A stretch of DNA of 39,749 bases, from assembly GCF_005405185.1 (NCBI RefSeq), contig NZ_BJDO01000022.1, positions 1-39,749 on the forward strand, written 5' to 3'. The position numbers were made by a program, and so were the translations under genes. Every line of letters begins with the position of its first letter. Within the stretch, counting starts at the first letter, position 1. The notes beneath the pieces are model-generated. The model saw only the letters and a program-made list of their open reading frames with translations. It did no database searches and was not told where the DNA came from. This document shows positions 1 through 7,760 of this stretch, piece after piece. This DNA is from Secundilactobacillus hailunensis. Lineage in GTDB: Bacteria; Bacillota; Bacilli; Lactobacillales; Lactobacillaceae.

Positions 1-1035
1 AACCCGGGCAACTAAGGCCAAGGCTTCATTGGTATCATTAGCGTAGTCTTTAACTGCGGAAACCGCGGTGTTACCAAGGGTCAAGGTACCAGTTTTATCG
101 AAAACGAAGGTGTCGACTTTCGCAAAGTCGTCCATGACAGCGCCACCCTTTAGCAGGATACCGCGTTTAGCGCCGTTACCAATGCCGGCCACGTTAGAAA
201 CGGGGGCCCCGATAACCAAGGCACCTGGGCAGCCAAGAACTAAGACGGTAATGGCCGTTGGAAAATCACGGGTGAAGATGTAAACCAGAGTAGCGATTAC
301 TAACACTGCTGGGGTGTAGTACTGCGCAAATTTATCAATGAAGGATTCGGCAGGGGATTTAGCATCCTGAGCGTCTTCCACCAATTCAATGATCTTACCG
401 AAAGTGGTATCTTCACCAATTTTAGTAGCTTCAACCGTTAAGGTCCCGTTACCTAAGATAGAACCGGAGTAAACGGAATCGCCCTGGGTTTTAGCAACTG
501 CTTTCGATTCGCCGGTGATGACGGATTCGTCTAAGTAACCAGAGCCAGAAACAATGTTACCATCGACTGGCACGGAAGCCCCGGTCTTGACCATGATGTG
601 GTCGCCTTCGTCAACGTCATCGATATCGACTTCTTCTTGGGTGCCGTCTTCGTGGAGGATAATAGCGGTTTCTGGGGCCATCTGCGTTAATGACTTGATT
701 GACTGACGGGTCTTGGATAAGGTCCGCTGTTCTAGGTAACTCCCGAATAGGAAGAGGAAAGTTACGATCGCTGATTCGTTATATTCGCCAATGATGAAGG
801 CGCCGACTACCGCAATGCTGACCAGCAGTTCAATACTGATGACTTTCACGCGCAGGGACTGGTAAGCGTGAATCATAATTGGTACAACCGCGATGATGGA
901 CGCAATGATGAATGCCCAGTCGTAGATGAGGGTCGAATTAAGCAGGTACTTACCTGCGTACCCCACCGCGATGAGGATCGCACTGATCAGGGTAATTTGA
1001 TTTTGGTGATTTTGTATATACCGTTGAAATTTCAT
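1..1035 (-). CDS. Heavy-metal translocating P1B-type ATPase, N-terminal part (runs off the left edge)
   Basis: Membrane pump that should export a transition-metal ion at the cost of ATP. The 345 residues visible start at ATG 1035 with AAAGGAGC just upstream. They show an early pair of membrane helices with no N-terminal CxxC metal-binding domain, the actuator-domain TGES motif at about residues 174-177, the transmembrane metal motif at 269-271 reading Cys-Pro-Gly, and the phosphorylation motif DKTGT at 313-317. The rest of the P domain and the ATP-binding domain lie outside the window. The usual motif is CPC (Cu, Zn, Cd) or SPC (Co), so substrate cannot be read off; Cd/Zn/Co-type pumps of lactobacilli are the nearest match I recall. 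An inverted repeat at 1093-1114 lies in its upstream region. Family certain, substrate not. Confidence 0.9.
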   Translation of the reverse strand, partial: MKFQRYIQNHQNQITLISAILIAVGYAGKYLLNSTLIYDWAFIIASIIAVVPIMIHAYQSLRVKVISIELLVSIAVVGAFIIGEYNESAIVTFLFLFGSYLEQRTLSKTRQSIKSLTQMAPETAIILHEDGTQEEVDIDDVDEGDHIMVKTGASVPVDGNIVSGSGYLDESVITGESKAVAKTQGDSVYSGSILGNGTLTVEATKIGEDTTFGKIIELVEDAQDAKSPAESFIDKFAQYYTPAVLVIATLVYIFTRDFPTAITVLVLGCPGALVIGAPVSNVAGIGNGAKRGILLKGGAVMDDFAKVDTFVFDKTGTLTLGNTAVSAVKDYANDTNEALALVARV

Positions 1036-1092
1036 ATTGATCGCTCCTTTGATCATTTGATTATCTATAGTGTAGGACGGAATGGTCTAGTT

Positions 1093-1114
1093 GAAATTGA
1101 CGTAGGTCAAGTTC
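1093..1114. promoter_or_regulatory. Inverted repeat, possible Crp/Fnr-type operator between the ATPase and the DUF998 gene
   Basis: The core TTGAC-GTAG-GTCAA (1097-1110) is a perfect dyad, and the outer arms extend it with one mismatch. It has the TTGAN-N4-NTCAA layout of Crp/Fnr-family sites. It lies about 60 bp upstream of the ATPase start and about 80 bp upstream of the DUF998 gene. No Crp/Fnr gene is in the window, so the regulator is inferred only from the site. Confidence 0.45.
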
Positions 1115-1194
1115 GATTAAAAAGTTGAAAGGACTTGCCAATTTTACTGAACTATCCCAAAATAGGTTCAGACAATAATCTTTGGGAGAAAAAT

Positions 1195-2379
1195 ATGAAA
1201 ATTGAATTACCAGATAAGGTAGCAGAACAGCTTCAGATGAAAGGTACTGACAACGTCAAAATCGAGCTGCGCAATCACGATGCAGTGATCACGACGGAAG
1301 CCAGTGAAATGTCATTGTTTCAACGCATATCTTTGTGGTGGTACTTAGCGCCAGCGATGCTTAGTGCCATTGCGTTTAACATTTTTTTTGCGACGAAAAA
1401 TCAGAACCAGATTCCACTATCGGGGAATACGTCGTTAGGGACTACGGTGATTTTAGGTGGCGTGGCGATTGGGACGTTAATGTTCGCCATCTTTTTTATT
1501 CGTGAACGACGGAACCAAACCAATACGTTTTCGGCGAATATTTATTGGCGAAATTTTCCGGTAGTTATTTTATCGTTTGCGGTGATTTTAGGCTTAGCAC
1601 TGCTGGGTGTTTTTTGGCTTTTGGGGACCATCTTCGCAGGTGCAACTTTTGATCGGTTAACGTCCACAATCATCTTTTTTATTTTTGAGAGTATTATCAA
1701 CTACCTCATGATTTACGCTGCTTTTTCGATTTCTTCACGCACCCTTGTCCGGCTGTTTACGCTGGTGATCGTGAGTGGGGCAGTAATTGCGATGGCAACG
1801 AACGGGACCAGAAAATGGTGGCAGTATAATCTCAGCTTTTTAGGGACTCATTTAGCCAGTAACAGTTGGCAATTCAACATTACGTTGATGTTTTCGGCCT
1901 TGATCATGGTGGCGTTGATTGATTATATTTTCGTGTCGTTAAACGCCATCTATCCGCATTCAATTAGGTTACTGACTTTGCGAGTACTATTAACGGCAAT
2001 GTCGGTTGATCTGGGTGCCGTGGGCTTTTTCCCCAATAATGCGGCCTCACACGATATTCACGATCGGTTAGCCTCGTTTCTGGTATACTTCATTATTATT
2101 TTAATCGTGGGGATTCGCTGGCTGCTGCCCAGAATTCCCAGTGCGTTTTTGCAGATGTCCTACTCAGTGGGGGCTATCTTAGTCACGGCCGAGGTACTGT
2201 TCAAGGTTGTGGGCTATTTATCGTTAACCGCATATGAAATTATTGGGTTCACTTTGGCGTTTGGCTGGGTCGTTTTACTGCTGCAATTCTTGCAGGAGTT
2301 GGTCGATAGGGGGACCCGAGTGTTTTATGTAGAAGCAACAGAAGAGAGTAAGCGTGTGAAAACTAAAGATTTAAATTAG
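1195..2379 (+). CDS. DUF998-family membrane protein with an AbrB-like N-terminal segment
   Basis: Integral membrane protein of unknown function, 394 aa. I chose ATG 1195 over an in-frame ATG at 1135 because GGGAG lies 7 bp before 1195 and the upstream residues look non-coding. Residues 1-35 resemble the short beta-strand pattern of SpoVT/AbrB or MazE-like domains (starting MKIELPDKVAEQL). The rest is about nine or ten hydrophobic helices. The segment with VGFFPNN followed by HDRLASF in the last third matches my memory of DUF998. It stands alone: divergent ATPase upstream, terminator directly downstream. The combination of a DNA-binding-like head with a membrane body may mean a membrane-tethered regulator, but that is inference. 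Confidence 0.75.
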   Translation: MKIELPDKVAEQLQMKGTDNVKIELRNHDAVITTEASEMSLFQRISLWWYLAPAMLSAIAFNIFFATKNQNQIPLSGNTSLGTTVILGGVAIGTLMFAIFFIRERRNQTNTFSANIYWRNFPVVILSFAVILGLALLGVFWLLGTIFAGATFDRLTSTIIFFIFESIINYLMIYAAFSISSRTLVRLFTLVIVSGAVIAMATNGTRKWWQYNLSFLGTHLASNSWQFNITLMFSALIMVALIDYIFVSLNAIYPHSIRLLTLRVLLTAMSVDLGAVGFFPNNAASHDIHDRLASFLVYFIIILIVGIRWLLPRIPSAFLQMSYSVGAILVTAEVLFKVVGYLSLTAYEIIGFTLAFGWVVLLLQFLQELVDRGTRVFYVEATEESKRVKTKDLN

Positions 2380-2389
2380 ATACCAAAAG

Positions 2390-2424
2390 CAGTCATAACG
2401 AAATCAAGTTATGACTGTTTTTAA
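2390..2424 (+). terminator. Rho-independent terminator of the DUF998 gene
   Basis: A 10-bp perfect stem, CAGTCATAAC paired with GTTATGACTG, is followed by a T-rich run. It lies 10 bp after the stop codon and may also serve lysR from the other side. Confidence 0.85.
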
Positions 2425-2440
2425 TTTAGAATCAACGTGC

Positions 2441-3331
2441 TTAAAACTCGTTTAAAAGTTGTTTGAGCATTGGGTTTTGATTAATTTTATTGTAAAGAAC
2501 AACAATATCATATTGCTGATTGAGGGGACTCTTAATAGGTAGATAACGAATCTGACCATCCGCGCTAAGATCTTGATGATTGATCAAGCCACTGGGATAA
2601 AACGCAAAGGCTTGATTTAAGGCTACCAAAATAGTCATTTGCTCAGTGCTTGTCACTCGCTGAACCTGATTATAGTCTTTTAAAAACGGCATACTAGCCA
2701 TAAAGCTTTCCAATAAAAAGGTCGAAGTTTCGGGACTGTAATAGAGGATGGGGAGAGTTGCAAGATCCGAGGCACTTAAGTAGGGACGTTTGCTTAATGG
2801 ATTTAGTGTACTGATACCCATCACCATCTTATCCGAAAAAATGATTTGAGTTGCTAGATTAGACTGTGGTGAAACAGCTGGCTGGCCGTAGTTAATTGAT
2901 AATGCTAAGTCTAAATTACCATTTTTAACGTTTTCAGTCAGATGTTCGTTGCTTCCTTCTTGAATCGTGAGAGAGAGGTTGGGCTGTTTTTTTAATAAAG
3001 GATAGAGCGCGTTTTGTAACAGTCCTTTTTCAAATGCAGAGAAGTAACCCACTCGTAATACCTGATCAGTTGTTACGGAACGACGAAGCTCAGTAACCGC
3101 ACCCGTATAATTATTCACAATATCTTGTGCTGATGAAATAAACCGACGTCCCGCTGACGTTAGCGTCAATTTGTTTTTTCCACGTTGAAATAGTGGCACG
3201 TTAAGTTCATCTTCCAATTGTTTCATTTGCTTAGAGACAGCCCGTTGGGTAATGAAGCTTTCATCTGCAACTTGCTTAAAACTACCATACTGGGCAACTT
3301 TCAAAAACGTTTTTAATCGATTTAGATCCAT
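2441..3331 (-). CDS. LysR-family transcriptional regulator
   Basis: A 296-aa regulator with the standard LysR layout. The N-terminal winged helix-turn-helix (residues 1-60) has the usual pattern with QRAVSKQMKQLEDELNVPLF. A substrate-binding domain of the periplasmic-binding-protein fold follows (about 90-295). It is transcribed divergently from the FAD flavoprotein gene at 3504, the classic arrangement for a LysR activator and its target. The shared 170-bp region holds two good palindromes (3357-3379 and 3411-3424). The ligand is unknown and presumably related to the flavoprotein substrate. Confidence 0.93.
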   Translation of the reverse strand: MDLNRLKTFLKVAQYGSFKQVADESFITQRAVSKQMKQLEDELNVPLFQRGKNKLTLTSAGRRFISSAQDIVNNYTGAVTELRRSVTTDQVLRVGYFSAFEKGLLQNALYPLLKKQPNLSLTIQEGSNEHLTENVKNGNLDLALSINYGQPAVSPQSNLATQIIFSDKMVMGISTLNPLSKRPYLSASDLATLPILYYSPETSTFLLESFMASMPFLKDYNQVQRVTSTEQMTILVALNQAFAFYPSGLINHQDLSADGQIRYLPIKSPLNQQYDIVVLYNKINQNPMLKQLLNEF

Positions 3332-3356
3332 AGTCGATTCCTCGCTTATACGTACT

Positions 3357-3379
3357 TTTAGTTCGCCTGACGAACTAAA
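3357..3379. promoter_or_regulatory. Inverted repeat in the lysR 5' region
   Basis: Perfect 9-bp arms TTTAGTTCG and CGAACTAAA separated by 5 bp, starting 26 bp upstream of the lysR start codon. It may be an autoregulatory operator or a hairpin in the lysR leader. Confidence 0.55.
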
Positions 3380-3410
3380 TGGCTGTTTTCGTTAACTGAT
3401 TTTAACACTA

Positions 3411-3424
3411 TGATAACGTTATCA
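3411..3424. promoter_or_regulatory. Perfect palindrome, candidate LysR binding site
   Basis: TGATAACGTTATCA is a 14-bp perfect palindrome midway between lysR and the flavoprotein gene. It contains a symmetric ATAAC/GTTAT pair as in many LysR-type boxes. Its position about 80 bp upstream of the flavoprotein start fits an activator site. Confidence 0.55.
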
Positions 3425-3503
3425 AAGCTTCATGAGAAGCCATCAGTCGGTAATTTTGAATTTTCATATTCAGTAATGAGCATATAAAATGGAGGAATAT
3501 TTA

Positions 3504-4967
3504 ATGACGGTCAGCAAGAGTGATCATTATGATGTCGTCGTTGTTGGTACGGGTGCCGCTGGAACTTCAGCTGCTTTGGAAGCTTCCCAAAAAGGCGCGA
3601 AGGTACTGTTACTGGAAAAGGGCCGTACAACCGGTGGCAGCAGTAACTATACTGAAGGTCTGTTTGCGGTTGATTCCTATCTCCAAAAAGAACAGGGCAT
3701 CAAAGTTTCTGGTACAGACGTCCTCAAAGAAGAAGTCGAATACTCAAAATTCAAAGCTGATTCACGAATTTGGCGGAACTACGTTGATGACAGTGCTGGT
3801 ACGGTTCAATGGCTGAAAGATCAAGGTGTTGAATACGAAGGCGTTCAAGCGATGGGTGCCGGTGAAGCTACTTGGCATATTTACAAAGGCATGGGTTTTG
3901 CCGTTCTACACGACGCCTTATTGCCAAAAGCCGAGAAAAATGGCGTTGAAATTTTGACGTTGACTAAGGCAACTCAATTGCACACCAAAGCTGACGGTGC
4001 CATTAGTGGCGTCACGATTCAATCAGCAAAAACTAAAGAAACCCAAGAAATCACAACCAGTGCTGTAATTTTAGCTACTGGTGGCTATTTGAACAACGCT
4101 AAGATGATGGATGAGTTGACACCCTATGACACTTCTCGGCTGATTCCAGTGAGTTCTGGTAAGGGTACTGGTGATGGTGTTCGTATGGGCTGGCAAACGG
4201 GCGCAAAACACTATGGTACCGGTATGGCCATGCTATTTGGCGGTTACTTGAAGGATCCTGACGAACCTTCATTTAAGATGATGCCGTCTCAAATGAACGC
4301 GGCAGCTGGTCAGCAACCATTGCTTTGGGTCAATGAGAAGGGCGAACGGTTTGTTGATGAATCAGTTGCTTATAATTTCTCATATGCTGGTAACGCAATG
4401 TACACGCAAAACCAAGTTTATAGTGTGCTGGATCAAGGTGTCATCGACCGGATGGCCAAAGACGGTAATTTCATGGGCTTAGGCGTTTACGTAAAGCGTG
4501 GCGAAAAGATGACCAAGCTGCAGGATGAAATCGATGCTGCATTGGCAGCTAAGAAACCCTTCATTTTCAAAGATGATACAATTGAAGGCCTTGCCAAACA
4601 AATGGGCGTTCCAGTCGAAACGTTCCGTCAGACAGTTGATACGTATAATGGCTATTGTGCCACTGGCGACGACAAAGAATTTGGTAAGAACAGCGACTAT
4701 TTAGTTGGTGTTGAACACGGTCCCTACTACGGCTTCAAATTAAACATTGGTGCCTTTTGTACCATGGGCGGGATGCAAGTGACTACTAACAATGAAGTTA
4801 TGGACGAAAAGGGCGCGGCCATTAAAGGCTTATACGCCGCTGGTAATGATGCTGCCGGTTTAACCGGTGACACATACGGTCCTAACATGCCAGGTACTTG
4901 TGTCGGTTATGCTTACTACTCAGGACGTAATTCTGGGAAGCACGCAGCTGAATATGCTCAAGCATAG
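3504..4967 (+). CDS. FAD-dependent oxidoreductase of the fumarate reductase/ketosteroid dehydrogenase superfamily
   Basis: Cytoplasmic flavoprotein, 487 aa, likely a reductase or dehydrogenase of an unknown small molecule. I chose ATG 3504 because GGAGG (3491-3495) sits 8 bp before it, inside the longer open frame. The N-terminus carries the FAD-binding GxGxxG loop (VVGTGAAGTSAA) and the ELEKG-like strand end; the C-terminal FAD segment reads GLYAAGNDAAGL. Annotation tools would probably say fumarate reductase flavoprotein subunit. However, the His-His before TMGG is replaced (AFCTMGGM), and the Arg of the usual GNRLGG segment is absent (GPNMPGTCVG). The Arg in GERFVDE is kept. There is no FMN-binding or haem domain. 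I conclude it does not reduce fumarate; the substrate is open. Probably activated by the divergent LysR protein. Confidence 0.85.
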   Translation: MTVSKSDHYDVVVVGTGAAGTSAALEASQKGAKVLLLEKGRTTGGSSNYTEGLFAVDSYLQKEQGIKVSGTDVLKEEVEYSKFKADSRIWRNYVDDSAGTVQWLKDQGVEYEGVQAMGAGEATWHIYKGMGFAVLHDALLPKAEKNGVEILTLTKATQLHTKADGAISGVTIQSAKTKETQEITTSAVILATGGYLNNAKMMDELTPYDTSRLIPVSSGKGTGDGVRMGWQTGAKHYGTGMAMLFGGYLKDPDEPSFKMMPSQMNAAAGQQPLLWVNEKGERFVDESVAYNFSYAGNAMYTQNQVYSVLDQGVIDRMAKDGNFMGLGVYVKRGEKMTKLQDEIDAALAAKKPFIFKDDTIEGLAKQMGVPVETFRQTVDTYNGYCATGDDKEFGKNSDYLVGVEHGPYYGFKLNIGAFCTMGGMQVTTNNEVMDEKGAAIKGLYAAGNDAAGLTGDTYGPNMPGTCVGYAYYSGRNSGKHAAEYAQA

Positions 4968-4975
4968 ATTAAATT

Positions 4976-5014
4976 AAAAAATCGTTTCTCATATAATGAG
5001 AAGCGATTTTTTGT
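4976..5014 (+). terminator. Rho-independent terminator of the flavoprotein gene
   Basis: The stem pairs AAATCGTTTCTCAT with TGAGAAGCGATTT (one wobble/mismatch) across a short ATA loop and is followed by a T run. The spacing to the stop codon is about 8 bp. Confidence 0.85.
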
Positions 5015-5038
5015 TTAGGGCCTATTTATTATACTGAA

Positions 5039-5053
5039 CAAGGTTTACTTTAT
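5039..5053 (+). repeat. 15-bp direct repeat upstream of the EamA gene (copy 1)
   Basis: CAAGGTTTACTTTAT occurs here and again at 6034-6048, just after the EamA gene. The second copy contains the TTTAC at which the IS605-type element begins. The pair is consistent with a tandem duplication of the eamA gene with its upstream DNA. Confidence 0.6.
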
Positions 5054-5113
5054 CGTCAAACTTCTCTAACATGATATTCAGAAACTTTTGTAAGAGAAAG
5101 AGAGGCAATTAAT

Positions 5114-6031
5114 GTGACCGATAAGCATAAAGGTCTAACTTTTGCCATTGTTGGGACAACTTTGTGGGGTATGTCTGGTGTCACGGCGCAATATTTATTT
5201 GCTCGTCAACCGATAGAGCCGGCTTGGCTGGTAGGTATTAGATTAGCTATAGCGGGAATATTGCTGGTTATCTGGGGTGCCTTTAGTAATTTTCATGAAC
5301 TGATCTCGATTTGGCGGGACCGCCACGATTGGCTATTACTGATTATTTTTGCCTTGTGTGGGATGATTCCTTCTCAGTTCTCCTATTTTATGGCGATCAA
5401 ACATGGTAACGCACCAACTGCCACGATTTTACAATTTTTAGGACCGATTTTTATTATTATTTACGTTGCAATCCGTCATTGGCGGATGCCGCGGCGAATC
5501 GATGTTATTTCCATGCTGATTGCGCTGTTGGGTACCTACCTGTTAGTCACTAAGGGCAGTTTTGATAGCCTTCAGTTAGCACCGGCTGCCGTCTTTTGGG
5601 GCGTCATGGCAGGGGTCAGCCAGGCACTGTACACGCTGATTCCCATTTCATTGCTGAAAAAGTATGATGCCAAAATTGTGACTGGCTGGGCGATGCTCAT
5701 CGGTAGTTTGGTTTTTATGCCGCATATTCTAACGTCACCGATGCCTAAGCTAAATGTTGCTGGCTGGCTAGGTGTCCTATTCGTGGCGACCTTCGGAACA
5801 ATGTTTGCTTATTTACTGTATTTAAAGAGTCTGAATTTTATCCTGCCAGCAACTACCGGTATGTTGAGTTCCTTCGAGCCGCTAACGGCAACCTTTTTAT
5901 CGATCGTTGTTTTGCACACTGCGTTTGGGTTACCCGAAATGTTAGGCGGTGCCATGATCTTAGCCACTGCCTTCTTACAGGCGTGGGCTGTTAGCCGGCC
6001 GAAAAAGGCCAACATCAAAAAGGCATCTTAA
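5114..6031 (+). CDS. DMT-superfamily transporter, EamA/RhaT type
   Basis: Ten-helix inner-membrane carrier made of two EamA repeats (about residues 5-145 and 155-290), 305 aa, full length. Proteins of this family export amino acids or other small metabolites; the substrate here is unknown. It starts at GTG 5114 with AGAGAGG upstream; the overlapping ATG at 5112 is followed at once by a stop. Motifs typical of the family include WGMSGV near the N-terminus and the conserved SFEPLTA stretch in the second repeat. The gene is monocistronic, behind the flavoprotein terminator. A paralogue remnant with nearly the same C-terminal 100 residues lies at 7895-8213, after the IS element. Confidence 0.92.
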   Translation: MTDKHKGLTFAIVGTTLWGMSGVTAQYLFARQPIEPAWLVGIRLAIAGILLVIWGAFSNFHELISIWRDRHDWLLLIIFALCGMIPSQFSYFMAIKHGNAPTATILQFLGPIFIIIYVAIRHWRMPRRIDVISMLIALLGTYLLVTKGSFDSLQLAPAAVFWGVMAGVSQALYTLIPISLLKKYDAKIVTGWAMLIGSLVFMPHILTSPMPKLNVAGWLGVLFVATFGTMFAYLLYLKSLNFILPATTGMLSSFEPLTATFLSIVVLHTAFGLPEMLGGAMILATAFLQAWAVSRPKKANIKKAS

Positions 6032-6033
6032 AT

Positions 6034-6048
6034 CAAGGTTTACTTTAT
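6034..6048 (+). repeat. 15-bp direct repeat at the IS left junction (copy 2)
   Basis: Second copy of CAAGGTTTACTTTAT (first at 5039-5053). The inferred IS left end falls inside it, after TTTAC (6039-6043). The last five bases shared with copy 1 would then belong to the IS by chance, unless the true boundary is a few bases further right. Confidence 0.6.
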
Positions 6049-6069
6049 AAGTGGCATCAGTTGAGAAAA

Positions 6070-6089
6070 CTCGGTATTTTAATGCCGAG
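6070..6089 (+). repeat. IS left-end subterminal hairpin
   Basis: Nine-base arms CTCGGTATT and AATGCCGAG (one G-T pair) around a TT loop, 26 bp inside the left end. It mirrors the right-end hairpin and is the likely TnpA recognition structure on single-stranded DNA. Confidence 0.75.
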
Positions 6090-6094
6090 ATGAA

Positions 6095-6516
6095 TCAACG
6101 TCTTGGACGTCCACCGTTGTATCGGTCTAATTGTGAGTCAACATATTGAACTATTGTTTCTTTTGAAGCATTACCAAAGGTACTCATAAAGAAGCTAGGA
6201 GACCATAAATGTCTGCCCCAGAGTGATTTTTGGGTTTGCGGAAACTGAATAAACCACTATTTTGCTGAACCACCTTTAAAAGCTTTAACGATTGAAGATG
6301 GCGCTGACTTAGGCGGAAAGCTGATCATCATTTGAACCTGATCAGGCATTACCTCCATGTGAGATATTTCAACTGAGTTTCTTTCAGCAATCTTTTTCAC
6401 GATAGTTTTCATAGCATCAACTTGTTTTTCAGTTGTAAATATCTTTTTCGATACTTGGTAGTCCAAACCAGTTGAAAGTTAAAATCAGACACATTAGGAT
6501 GTTTGTGCTTAATCAT
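6095..6516 (-). pseudogene. tnpA: IS200-type Y1 transposase TnpA, inactivated
   Basis: HUH single-strand transposase of the IS element, now dead. Reading from ATG 6516 gives the typical LVWTTKYRK start. A missing A in an A-run just after it shifts the frame into the stretch that continues to a TAG at 6259-6257. Beyond the TAG the same frame gives KSLWGRHLWSPSFF and then ETIVQYVDSQ, with the expected catalytic Tyr. The His-x-His metal site is replaced by Gln-Val-Gln (DQVQMMISF where relatives have DHVHMLISF). One frameshift, one nonsense codon and loss of both HUH histidines mean the element cannot move by its own TnpA. Repairing the frame gives about 140 residues, the normal family length. 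Confidence 0.88.
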
Positions 6517-6608
6517 ACGTTTACCTAATTTCGTTGATATAGAGCCACTCGTATTCATTTCTAGCATACCATTATGATATACTAAAAATGGAAAAGAGGT
6601 GAAGTTAT

Positions 6609-7760
6609 ATGACTTTAAAAGGGATCAGATTACGGCTATATCCTAATCAAGAGCAGCAACTCAAAATCAAGCTCAACTTTGGGTATAACCGTTTTGTTTG
6701 GAATCAAATGCTAGCTATGATGGTTGAAAGATATCAAAATAACCCAGAAGCTAAATTCTTAAATGCGTTTGCCTTGAATAATTTACTACCAGCTTTGAAG
6801 ACTGAATATGAATGGTTAAAAGACGCTGAAAGCACTAGCTTACAGTCAACCAATCATGACTTAGTAGAAGCCTATAAAAAGTTCTTTAGGCTGCATAAAG
6901 GCTTCCCTAAGTTTAAATCGCGTAAATACCCGAAGCAGAGCTATCAGACCAAGTCAGTCAATCACAATATTAAACTAGTTGATAATCATCACATCCAGTT
7001 ACCAAAATTGGGAAAGCTAAAATTTAAATCAGGTAGAAAACCAGTTGGCAAGATCAAGAATGTGACTATCCGCCTTTCGACTACAGGTAAGTTCTATGCC
7101 ATTATTCTAGTTGACACTGATATTAAAGCCTTAGCCAAGACCGGTAATCCAGTCGGTATTGATCTGGGGGTTGCTGATTTAATGATTACTTCCGATGGGG
7201 TGAAGTACCCAACGATTCGCTTTGATAAACGACTCAGTAAAAAGAAACACTACTGGGAAAAACGTTTAGCACGGAGAAGATTACAAGCTCAGCAAGAAAT
7301 TGCTTGGGATAAACACAATAAAGTCAGCGAACCCCGCGAGCTTGCTGATTTTAAAAACTATCAAAAAGCTAAAAGAATGGTCGCTAAGTATGCGGAAAAA
7401 ATAGCTAACCAACGTAACAATTACTTAAATACGTTAACAAAAGCTTTGGTAGCCCAATATGATGTGATTAAAATAGAAGATTTGAAAACCAATAATCTGC
7501 TTAAAAATCACAAACTTGCCAGAGCGATTGCTAACCAAAGCTGGCGAGAATTGCGTCGAATGCTGGAATATAAGTGCGCTTGGTATGGAAAACAGTTAGT
7601 CACTGTTAACCCTCGAAAGACTTCGCAGATTTGCTCAAGCTGTGGCTATGACGACGGTAAGCACACTTTAGATATTAGACAGTGGGCTTGTCCCAATTGT
7701 GGCGTTAGTCATGATAGAGATATCAATGCCGCAGTTAATATCCTACAAGCGACTGCGTAA
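6609..7760 (+). CDS. tnpB: TnpB RNA-guided nuclease of an IS605-type element
   Basis: A 383-aa TnpB that looks complete. It has the N-terminal OrfB helix-turn-helix region (starts MTLKGIRLRLYPNQEQ), the RuvC-I Asp in GIDLGVADL (about residue 192), the RuvC-II Glu in IKIEDLKTNNL, a zinc finger CSSCG...CPNCG, and the final RuvC Asp in SHDRDINAAVNI. In the family, TnpB uses an omega-RNA from the element's right end to cut DNA next to the target motif and so keep the element in place. The ribosome site AAGAGGTG lies 8 bp before the ATG. All catalytic residues and zinc ligands that I can recognise are kept although tnpA is dead. The gene is divergent from tnpA. Confidence 0.93.
   Translation: MTLKGIRLRLYPNQEQQLKIKLNFGYNRFVWNQMLAMMVERYQNNPEAKFLNAFALNNLLPALKTEYEWLKDAESTSLQSTNHDLVEAYKKFFRLHKGFPKFKSRKYPKQSYQTKSVNHNIKLVDNHHIQLPKLGKLKFKSGRKPVGKIKNVTIRLSTTGKFYAIILVDTDIKALAKTGNPVGIDLGVADLMITSDGVKYPTIRFDKRLSKKKHYWEKRLARRRLQAQQEIAWDKHNKVSEPRELADFKNYQKAKRMVAKYAEKIANQRNNYLNTLTKALVAQYDVIKIEDLKTNNLLKNHKLARAIANQSWRELRRMLEYKCAWYGKQLVTVNPRKTSQICSSCGYDDGKHTLDIRQWACPNCGVSHDRDINAAVNILQATA

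Noticed and set aside
3504-4967. Fumarate reductase flavoprotein subunit as a functional name
   Set aside because: The substrate-binding His and Arg motifs of fumarate reductases are missing, and no FMN or haem domain is present; only the superfamily is supported.
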